A stretch of DNA of 64,000 nucleotides, from assembly GCA_016650295.1 (NCBI GenBank), contig JAENWA010000069.1:1-64000 (forward strand). Reading direction: 5' to 3'. This document shows, piece after piece, positions 54,922 through 64,000 of this stretch; the first letter of the stretch is position 1; each line of letters begins with the position of its first letter. This stretch comes from Desulfuromonadales bacterium (GTDB lineage: Bacteria; Desulfobacterota; Desulfuromonadia; Geobacterales; Pseudopelobacteraceae). The notes under the pieces were generated by a model. It made no database searches and had not been told where the DNA came from. It worked only from the letters and a program-made list of their open reading frames with translations. A program made the position numbers and the translations under genes.

Positions 54922-56481
54922 TTACGGCTGTAAGATACCGGCCCTGGTCGCGGCGATGATCTCGGAGAGTCTCGCGGCGGTCATGCCATCCGAGGCGGGC
55001 ACCGGCTCATCGGCCGGGAGTGCTTCAAGAAGCGAACAGGCGATTTCGAAGTGCCTGCCCGCCTCCCCCTTTTTTCCCTGCTGCAGGGTCAGGGTTCCCA
55101 GGGAGAAATGGGCCAGCACAAAGTCCTGATCCAGGTAGAGCGACTGTTTCAGGGAAGCGATCGCCGGGGAAAGTGCCCCCTGCTCCTGGAAGATGGTGGC
55201 GCGCAGATAGTACAACTCTGCGTTGAGCTTGTCGACGCTGATCGCCCGCTCGACCCACTCCAGCGCCGGGGCGATCCGGCCCTGGTTTGCCAGGGAGCGG
55301 GCCATCAGGGCGGATGCCTTTTCGAACAGGGGCATCCAGGCACTATCCGTTTCAGAGGTCAGCGGCAGGCGGGAGAGTTTTCCGACGGCCTCTACGTAGC
55401 TCCCCTGTTGGTAAAGCTCCAGGGCCTCTTCGTAGAGGATAGTCTCGGCTGTCGGTTGTGACACAAAGGTTTTTACCGATCCCCGATCCCCGGTCCCCTC
55501 TTTAAAGAGGATTGTCTCAGCTGTCGGTTTTGACTCAAAGGTTTTTACCGATCCCCGATCCCCGGTCCCGGCTTCATCGAAGATTGTCTCCACAGCCGGC
55601 GGAGGGGTGCGCGTTTTATCCCCCTGCACGTGTTTCCGGTAGAAGGCCGCTCCCGAAAAAAAGACCGTATCAAAGCTGGTCGAAAAAGCGGCCGAGGTTT
55701 CGCAGGGGCTGACGACCAGCCAGCCGCCGTCAACCAGTGAGCGTCTGAATCCATCGATGACCCGCAGCTGTTTTTTCTGCTCGAAGTACATCAACACGTT
55801 GCGGCAGAAGATGATATCCATGGCGCTGGTATTGGTCGCCAGCGACGGAAAGCTGTCCTCGGCCAGGTTGAGGACGGCGAAGCTGACCATCCTTCTGACG
55901 GTATGCGAAAGTTCGAAGAACCCGTCGTTGTTCCGGGTGAAATACCTCTGGCGTATCCACTGCGGCACGTTGCGGAAGGACCATTCGCTGTACACGCCGT
56001 GCGCCGCCTTGGCCAGGGAGCGGGTATTGACGTCGCTGGCCAGAATGGTGATCTGCCACTCGCGGTTATCGGGAATCAACCGGCTGAGCAGCATGGCCAG
56101 CGAATAGGGCTCTTCGCCGGATGAACATCCGGCGCTCCAGATCCTCAGGCGCTGGTCCCTTCCCCGCCGCGCGGCGATCAGGCCGGGCAGGATGCGGTTT
56201 TCGAGGATATCAAAACTTTTCTGATCGCGGAAGAAATAGGTTTCGCCGATGGTCAGGTGGTTGGCGAGAATTTCTTCCTGCTCCCTGGTGAGCTGCCGCG
56301 AGAGTAACAGTGCCACGCAGGCATTCACGTCCGGGATGCCCAGTTCACGGGCGGCGCTGACCATGCATCGCTGAAGGTCGCGCCAGCGGTTTCCGGGAAA
56401 GTGCAGGCCGAGCCAGACGGTGACGAATTCACTGAGCCGGGACAACTGCTGGTCGGAAATGAGGCGGGGCGCATTCTTCAT
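54922..56481 (-). CDS. cheR: CheR methyltransferase fused to TPR-like repeats (WspC-like)
   Basis: 519 aa. CheR catalytic region with SAM motif IWSAGCSSGEEPYSLAMLLS and the sequence DIIFCRNVLMYFEQKKQLRV at about 95-260; C-terminal TPR-like repeats about 370-490 (LELYQQGSYVEAVGKLSRLP, NAELYYLRATIFQEQGALSP). Between them, around residues 300-350, a 24-residue tandem duplication, GTGDRGSVKTFESKPTAE and GTGDRGSVKTFVSQPTAE, comes from repeat-rich DNA. WspC-like order and length. Confidence 0.9.
   Translation of the reverse strand: MKNAPRLISDQQLSRLSEFVTVWLGLHFPGNRWRDLQRCMVSAARELGIPDVNACVALLLSRQLTREQEEILANHLTIGETYFFRDQKSFDILENRILPGLIAARRGRDQRLRIWSAGCSSGEEPYSLAMLLSRLIPDNREWQITILASDVNTRSLAKAAHGVYSEWSFRNVPQWIRQRYFTRNNDGFFELSHTVRRMVSFAVLNLAEDSFPSLATNTSAMDIIFCRNVLMYFEQKKQLRVIDGFRRSLVDGGWLVVSPCETSAAFSTSFDTVFFSGAAFYRKHVQGDKTRTPPPAVETIFDEAGTGDRGSVKTFESKPTAETILFKEGTGDRGSVKTFVSQPTAETILYEEALELYQQGSYVEAVGKLSRLPLTSETDSAWMPLFEKASALMARSLANQGRIAPALEWVERAISVDKLNAELYYLRATIFQEQGALSPAIASLKQSLYLDQDFVLAHFSLGTLTLQQGKKGEAGRHFEIACSLLEALPADEPVPASDGMTAARLSEIIAATRAGILQP
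55468..55611 (+). repeat. 72-base tandem repeat in cheR linker
   Basis: AAAGGTTTTTACCGATCCCC followed by GATCCCCGGTCCC occurs at about 55465 and 55537, offset 72 bases (24 codons). Contains the GATCCCCG phrase in tandem. Confidence 0.85.
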
Positions 56482-56566
56482 CAGCGCTGCCGGGACAGTA
56501 CCAGCGGAGAGGACTGCCCGGTCGCCGAATCAGCTGATCGGGCTTCCTGATTGGCGGCGCCCCGCT

Positions 56567-57028
56567 TCAGGTGACCCCTCCGATCGCGGCTTCCAGCGCC
56601 TGCTCCTCGTCCAGGGAGAGGAACGCGTCCAGATCGTGGATAAAAACCATGCCGCCTTCCAGGAGCGCCACACCTTCAACATGCTCCAGCCGGGGAAGTA
56701 TTCCGGCCGGATCGACCAACTGCTCCGGCGGCAGGGAGACAACATCACTGACTCCGTCCACCACAAGCGCCACAAGTCGTCTGGCCGTGCGGGCGATGAT
56801 CAGCTGGTCGCCCAGTCCCGCTATCCGCCCGGGGAGACGGAAACGCTGGCGCATATTCAGAACCGGGACGACAACGCCATGGAAGTTGATCACGCCCAGC
56901 ACCATCTCCGGCGCCTTGGGCAGAGGAGTGATCTCAACCATGCGTACCGTTTTCAGCACCATTGCCAGGTGAAGCGCATAGCGCCGTTCATCAAGGGCAA
57001 AGACGATAATTTGAAGCGGCTTCGTCAC
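56567..57028 (-). CDS. cheW: CheW-type coupling protein
   Basis: 153 aa single CheW domain: IIVFALDERRYALHLAMVLK, PLPKAPEMVLGVINFHGVVV and ARTARRLVALVVDGVSDVVS. Smaller than the other CheW and lacks the extension. GTG start at 57028. First gene of the minus-strand cluster; cheR follows after 85 bases. Confidence 0.9.
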   Translation of the reverse strand: MTKPLQIIVFALDERRYALHLAMVLKTVRMVEITPLPKAPEMVLGVINFHGVVVPVLNMRQRFRLPGRIAGLGDQLIIARTARRLVALVVDGVSDVVSLPPEQLVDPAGILPRLEHVEGVALLEGGMVFIHDLDAFLSLDEEQALEAAIGGVT

Positions 57029-57098
57029 CGGCTGCTCATCTCCTTGATTGCAAACTGCTTTTTCAGATGCGGAATACTAACAACAAAACGTCGCTGAA

Positions 57099-57845
57099 TC
57101 AAGAAAAGTCGGCAAGGCGGGAGTAATGCAGGGAGTTGACATGAGTTGCGGTTTCCCGCTCCAGCAGGCAGCCGGTGCGCAGGTCGCTGTCTTCGGCGGC
57201 ATTGAGCAGGCGTTTTGAGGCGGAGAGTGCCGCCAGGGGATGGGTCGCCACCTGTTCAGCAAACCGCACGACCTCCGGCCAGAATTCATCCTTCCCGCAG
57301 ACCCGCTCCACCAGCCCCATCCTTAGCGCATCAGCGGCACCATACAGATCTGACGTCATGAAGATCTCGCGGGCCAGATTCTTGCCGACCATACGCGGCA
57401 GCTTGCGGGTACCGCAAAAACCGGTGATGATCCCCAGCCGGGCGCCGGGATGGGCGATCTGCAGGCCTTCGACAGCGATGCGGATATCGCAGGCCATGGC
57501 CAGATCACACCCGCCGCCCATGGTGATGCCGTTCAGGGCGCCGAGGACCGGCTTGGAACAGGATTCGATCTGTTCGAACAGTGATTGCCCCAATTCGGCA
57601 AAATGGAAGGCATCGGACGGACCGAAGTGCACCATCTGGCCGATATCGGCCCCCACGGCAAAGGATTCGCCCGGATAGCCGGACAGCACGATGACATGCG
57701 CCGCCTGATCGACCTCAACCTGCGCAAAGGCCCGTTTCAGCTCACGGATGGTGGTGATGGAGAGTTTGTTGAAACGCGAACCGGCATCCAGCATGATATA
57801 GCCGACCCGGTTCGCTACCTGTATGGAGAGTTTTTTGAAGGGCAA
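57099..57845 (-). CDS. Crotonase-superfamily protein (enoyl-CoA hydratase-like)
   Basis: 248 aa. Oxyanion-hole segments FAVGADIGQM and ALNGITMGGGCDLAMACDIRIA are clear. The two catalytic Glu of crotonase are missing: the first position is Asp in GGGCDL and the second is Gly in HPGARLGIITGFCGTRKLP. So it may catalyse another CoA-ester reaction such as isomerisation or decarboxylation. TTG start at 57845, abutting the B12-binding gene stop. Confidence 0.75.
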   Translation of the reverse strand: MPFKKLSIQVANRVGYIMLDAGSRFNKLSITTIRELKRAFAQVEVDQAAHVIVLSGYPGESFAVGADIGQMVHFGPSDAFHFAELGQSLFEQIESCSKPVLGALNGITMGGGCDLAMACDIRIAVEGLQIAHPGARLGIITGFCGTRKLPRMVGKNLAREIFMTSDLYGAADALRMGLVERVCGKDEFWPEVVRFAEQVATHPLAALSASKRLLNAAEDSDLRTGCLLERETATHVNSLHYSRLADFS

Positions 57846-58250
57846 CTACGCCCTCGGCAGGATGTTGCCCTGGATCCACTTGACGATATCCTCGGTTGAC
57901 GTACCGGGGGTAAATACCTCGCAGATACCGGCAGCCTTGAGTTCCGGGATGTCGTCTTCAGGAATGACGCCGCCTCCGAAGACCTTGATGTCGATGGCGT
58001 TTTTCTCCTTGAGCAGCTGGCAGACGCGCGGCAGCAGGGTATTATGGGCCCCGGACAGGATCGAGAGACCGACACAGTCAACATCCTCCTGGATGGCGGC
58101 CGAAACGATCTGCTCCGGAGTCTGGTGCAGGCCGGTGTAAATAACCTCGAAGCCCGCGTCACGGAAGGCGCGGGCGATGATCTTGGCGCCGCGGTCATGC
58201 CCGTCCAGCCCCGGTTTTCCAACGAGTATGCGAAGTGTTCTTTCTGCCAT
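57846..58250 (-). CDS. B12-binding subunit of methylmalonyl-CoA mutase-type enzyme
   Basis: 134 aa free-standing cobalamin-binding domain. [20 protein letters not shown] supplies DxHxxG with the axial His; [17 protein letters not shown] and [14 protein letters not shown] contact the B12 tail. Length matches small McmB-type subunits whose catalytic partner is encoded elsewhere; it is not in this window. ATG at 58250 after GGAGGTAATT. Confidence 0.87.
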   Translation of the reverse strand: MAERTLRILVGKPGLDGHDRGAKIIARAFRDAGFEVIYTGLHQTPEQIVSAAIQEDVDCVGLSILSGAHNTLLPRVCQLLKEKNAIDIKVFGGGVIPEDDIPELKAAGICEVFTPGTSTEDIVKWIQGNILPRA

Positions 58251-58304
58251 GGTAAATTACCTCCAGATATGATTAGTGATTAAATATGACCTTATTCTTA
58301 ACAA

Positions 58305-58425
58305 CGAATTCGCAAAAAGCTCCAGATGGCAGGCGCGCGAAATTTGAGGAGTGAGGCGTACCTTATGGTACGTCGCAGCGACGAAAATGAGTGCAACGAA
58401 CCAGCTGGACTTTTTCCGGATTCGT
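58305..58425. repeat. Stem-loop element between B12 gene and cobA
   Basis: Imperfect arms CGAATTCGCAAAAAGCTCCA (58305-) and TGGACTTTTTCCGGATTCG, with a central CGTACC/GGTACG hairpin (58357-58372). Recalls a dispersed Geobacter-type repeat. Its left part resembles 32231-32340. Confidence 0.6.
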
Positions 58426-58426
58426 C

Positions 58427-58954
58427 CTACATTTCGATGCCGGTTCTGGCCGGCACCCCGGCCTTATAGTAGTGCTTGATCTCGCACATCTCGGTCACCA
58501 GGTCGGCCGCCTCGATCACCCGTTCATGGGCATTGCGGCCGGTCAGCACCAGTTCGACCTTCTCCGGCTTCAGTCTGATCAGCTCCAGCACCTGCTCCAC
58601 ATCGATCAGGCCGAACCCGACGGCACCGTTGATCTCGTCACAGATGAACAGGTCAAAGTCTCCGGAAGTCAGCAGTTCTCTGGCCCGTACAAGGGCTTCC
58701 TGCGCAATCAGCTGGTCTGCTGAAATATCCCTGGTATTGACCCAGCCGGGCCGACCGGTCTGGATTATGGTAAAAAAAGGCGACAGCTTATCAGCGACCA
58801 GATGCTCGCCGTAGGGTCCGCCCCCCTTGATGAACTGGAACACGCAGACCCGCAGACCGCGGCCGACGGCACGCAGGGCTAGCCCCAGCGCAGCGGTAGT
58901 CTTGCCCTTGCCGTTACCGGTATATACCTGGGTGCAGCCCCTTTCGAGCATCAT
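58427..58954 (-). CDS. cobO: Corrinoid adenosyltransferase (CobO/BtuR family)
   Basis: 175 aa. P-loop VYTGNGKGKTTAALGLALRA at about residues 10-30, then FQFIKGGGPYGEHLV and ICDEINGAVGFGLIDVEQVL. Adds the adenosyl group to cob(I)alamin, giving the cofactor used by the B12 mutase subunit just downstream. Tandem ATGs at 58954 and 58951; directly after the crotonase stop. Confidence 0.9.
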   Translation of the reverse strand: MMLERGCTQVYTGNGKGKTTAALGLALRAVGRGLRVCVFQFIKGGGPYGEHLVADKLSPFFTIIQTGRPGWVNTRDISADQLIAQEALVRARELLTSGDFDLFICDEINGAVGFGLIDVEQVLELIRLKPEKVELVLTGRNAHERVIEAADLVTEMCEIKHYYKAGVPARTGIEM

Positions 58955-59713
58955 CTACTCCCCCGTGAAGCGCGGCGGGCGCTTGTCCAGAAAGGCCTGC
59001 ATCCCCTCACGCTGGTCAAAACTGGAAAAGCAGAGCGCAAAGGCATTTCTTTCCAGCAGACAGGCGGTCTGCAGGTCAATGTCGTAGCCGGCATTGATCA
59101 CCTCTCCGCCAATGCGGATGGCATGGGGGCTGCGGCTGCAGATATGCCCAAGCAGTCCCCCTGCCCTTGTCAGCAGTTCGTCAGCGGCGTAGAGACGGTT
59201 GACGAGCCTGATGCGCAACGCCTCTGCGGCGTCGATCATCCCGCCGCTGTAGATCATCTCTTTTGCCTTTGATTTGCCGACCAGCCGTGCCAGGCGCTGG
59301 GTGCCCCCGCAGCAGGGAATCACTCCATCGGCAATGGCGGGAAATCCGAAACAGGCCGCGTGCGAGGCAACAATAAAATCACACGACAGCGCCAGCTCCA
59401 GCCCCAACCCCGAGCATTCGCCGGAAATGGCCGCAAGGCAGGGTTTGCCGAGCTTTTCCAGATTGAACATGACCTGCTGCCCGAATCCGGAAAGCATCGC
59501 AGGCTCAGTGCTTCCGGGAGCTGAACAGCGGCCGAAGCCCTCCGCCGGACCGGTCAGGATAATGCCTTTTATATCATTATTTCTGGCCAGCGACGCGAAC
59601 TGGCGCTGAAGCGCCTCCAGAAGCTGCATCCCTGTTGCTGAACTGCTTCCGGGAATGTCGAGCACGGCGATGCCGTTCTCTTCTGTATGTAGTGTGCAAA
59701 GTCTGTCCGGCAC
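58955..59713 (-). CDS. Crotonase-superfamily protein (enoyl-CoA hydratase-like)
   Basis: 252 aa. The first Glu is kept in SGLGLELALSCDFIVA, but the second is lost (AIADGVIPCCGGTQRLARLV, Ala where family members have Glu). N-terminal half has an unusual, Ser-rich segment and lost usual oxyanion spacing in GPAEGFGRCSAPGSTEP. Function uncertain. First gene of the four-gene minus-strand cluster. Confidence 0.72.
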   Translation of the reverse strand: MPDRLCTLHTEENGIAVLDIPGSSSATGMQLLEALQRQFASLARNNDIKGIILTGPAEGFGRCSAPGSTEPAMLSGFGQQVMFNLEKLGKPCLAAISGECSGLGLELALSCDFIVASHAACFGFPAIADGVIPCCGGTQRLARLVGKSKAKEMIYSGGMIDAAEALRIRLVNRLYAADELLTRAGGLLGHICSRSPHAIRIGGEVINAGYDIDLQTACLLERNAFALCFSSFDQREGMQAFLDKRPPRFTGE

Positions 59714-59895
59714 CGGTTTGTTCCTGTTCAGTACGGATTAAGTTAGAATAAAATTCAGCGGCGCGACTATACCAATTCAACCGTATACGGTCAAGTAAAG
59801 CTTTAGCCGGTTTTATTGACAGTAAAACTTTGCCGTGCAGAACTATGGTGGTATATATTATTTGTATACGAACTTCTCCCTAGAGGAGCCGCCCC

Positions 59896-62871
<2,976 letters not shown>

Positions 62872-62957
62872 ATTTTACTTTTATTGACGCTCGCTGTTGT
62901 GCTAGAAATAAGACCTGTTTACAGTATGAATGTGATACCACGATAAAGGAGTCTGCC

Positions 62958-63203
62958 ATGTCAACCAACAATGATAACGCCGCAGCAGCTGTAATCGCCT
63001 TTGTATCCGGCGCCGTAATCGGTGTCGCCGCTGCCCTTCTGCTCGCTCCGGCGCCTGGCCGCGAAGTACGTGAAAAACTGTCGGATCTGGGCGAAAACGC
63101 CGCCGAAAAGATGAAGCGCTTGGCCCGCGAAGCCAAGTTCAAGGTGACCCCCCGGACTAAGACCGAGGGATACCAGTATGATGGCGGAGATGCCTGGATT
63201 TAG
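62958..63203 (+). CDS. YtxH-domain small membrane protein
   Basis: 81 aa with one hydrophobic segment (AVIAFVSGAVIGVAAALLLA) followed by PAPGREVREKLSDLG and a positively charged helix: the YtxH/Gvp-like stress protein form. ATG at 62958 after AAAGGAG. Function unknown; often near stress genes. Confidence 0.82.
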   Translation: MSTNNDNAAAAVIAFVSGAVIGVAAALLLAPAPGREVREKLSDLGENAAEKMKRLAREAKFKVTPRTKTEGYQYDGGDAWI

Positions 63204-63204
63204 G

Positions 63205-63345
63205 ATTTTGGATGAGGGATGAGGGATGAGGGATGAAGGTTTCTCATCTCTCAACGCTCATCTCTCATCAGATTTTCGGAGTTCATCTCTCAACAAGGTT
63301 CTACTCATCTCTCATCTCTCATCAGATTTTCCCTCACCCTTCGGC
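63205..63345. repeat. GATGAGG/CTCATCTCTC repeat tract
   Basis: GGATGAGGGATGAGGGATGA near 63211-63240 and CTCATCTCTCAACGCTCATC blocks after it form a mostly purine/pyrimidine biased spacer before the racemase gene. Similar tract at 37749-37780. Confidence 0.7.
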
Positions 63346-63379
63346 CTAACCACCTGATTTTCACATACGGTGAAATATC

Positions 63380-64000
63380 ATGAACTTAAAGTACGGCTCC
63401 ACATCATTTCCGCTTGATCTTCCGCCGGAACGCCTGGCGGGAATCATACTGCCCGCGCTGAATTACCCCGATCAGTCCCCTGAACAGATAATCACCACTG
63501 CGCTTGATGCGTGCCAGTCCGCCATTTCATCCTTCAAACCCGGCGAAAAGATCGTCATCGTCACCTCTGATATCACCCGCTATACCGGCAGCGAGATCTA
63601 CCTGCCGCTGCTGGTGGAGCGACTCAACCGCCAGGGCATACCCGACCGGGATCTGGAGATCCTGATTGCGCTCGGTATCCATCGCCCCCAGACCCCCCAC
63701 GAACATGAGAGGATACTCGGCCCGCTGTACGGACGTATCAGGGTTAAAGACCACGATTGCGACAAACAGGCCGAGCTGGTTTCAATCGGCAGGACCTCCA
63801 ACGGCATTGACGTCACTATCAACCGCGCGGCCGTCGAGGCGGACCGCCTGATCCTGACCGGCGTGATCGGATTCCACTATTTCGCCGGTTTCGGCGGCGG
63901 GAGAAAATCCGTCCTGCCCGGCATCGCCAGCCGTCAGGCCTGCATGGCAAGCCATTTTGCCGTGCTGAACCCCGGTCACAGCAGCGGTAAAAATCACTGT
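63380..64000 (+). CDS. LarA-like nickel-pincer racemase, N-terminal part (3' end outside window)
   Basis: First 207 residues; the frame runs off the window edge. N-terminal LarA-type segments: VIVTSDITRYTGSEIYLP, LIALGIHRPQTPHEHERIL and the ligand loop FHYFAGFGGGRKSVLPGIAS with the His typical of the family (DUF2088). ATG at 63380. Acts on lactate or a related 2-hydroxy acid in known relatives, with a nickel pincer cofactor; substrate not provable from this part. Confidence 0.8.
   Translation, partial: MNLKYGSTSFPLDLPPERLAGIILPALNYPDQSPEQIITTALDACQSAISSFKPGEKIVIVTSDITRYTGSEIYLPLLVERLNRQGIPDRDLEILIALGIHRPQTPHEHERILGPLYGRIRVKDHDCDKQAELVSIGRTSNGIDVTINRAAVEADRLILTGVIGFHYFAGFGGGRKSVLPGIASRQACMASHFAVLNPGHSSGKNHC

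Noticed and set aside
59815-59860. TTGACA-type promoter before the glutamate dehydrogenase
   Set aside because: TTGACA is present at about 59815 but no -10 element lies at a normal spacing.

Overview
The window reads as a chromosome segment of a Geobacteraceae-type (Desulfuromonadia) bacterium, an inference from gene content and architecture. Supporting items are an F1Fo ATP synthase operon with paired b'/b subunits directly downstream of parAB and without a/c subunits, a small periplasmic c-type cytochrome, a GEMM-class riboswitch, a hopanoid-type glycosyltransferase, a roughly 110-kDa NAD-glutamate dehydrogenase, a vitamin B12/acyl-CoA cluster and a Wsp-like chemosensory cluster. I saw no tRNA, rRNA or CRISPR array.

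Layout. 1-0.7 kb: 3' end of a cation exchanger. 0.7-8.1 kb: accessory island, partly AT-rich, with three toxin-antitoxin modules (two bracketed by direct repeats), a predicted nucleotidyl cyclase-Nudix fusion lying between two attC-like structures, a small zinc-finger-like protein, a type II restriction-modification pair and an IS110-family remnant that keeps a structured leader. 8.1-18.4 kb (minus strand): two Fe-S enzymes, an unknown protein, atpC-D-G-A-H-F-F' and parB-parA. 18.5-22.2 kb: triheme cytochrome, collagen-like/propeller secreted protein, dense repeats, pseudouridine synthase. 22.3-30.6 kb: MnmM/YtqB-like methyltransferase, HpnI-like glycosyltransferase, then a TetR-controlled RND efflux operon with two matching operators. 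30.6-35.0 kb: Mla-type lipid transport operon with a built-in TolC-family gene. 35.0-40.1 kb: cold-shock protein, YgiQ radical SAM protein, penicillin-binding protein 1A. 40.4-44.6 kb: GEMM riboswitch plus terminator, then a collar-domain secreted protein, an MBG-repeat surface protein with an exosortase-type C-terminal signal, the exosortase and a small membrane partner. 44.6-46.6 kb: long structured leader (Moco/Tuco-like candidate and a terminator/antiterminator pair) ahead of tungstate-type tupB-tupC with no adjacent binding protein. 46.6-57.0 kb (minus): cheW, cheR-TPR, cheW, MCP, cheA-REC, cheB and two receiver-histidine kinases. 57.1-59.7 kb (minus): two crotonase-fold proteins, a B12-binding subunit and cobalamin adenosyltransferase. 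59.9-64.0 kb: NAD-glutamate dehydrogenase, a YtxH protein and the start of a LarA-like racemase.

The most novel-looking items are (i) the second-messenger-riboswitch-controlled exosortase/substrate operon with an unusual sorting signal, (ii) the cyclase-Nudix fusion packaged like an integron cassette next to an R-M system, (iii) the tup leader RNA, and (iv) short intergenic repeat phrases that also occur inside the linkers of three genes (HpnI-like, CheA, CheR).
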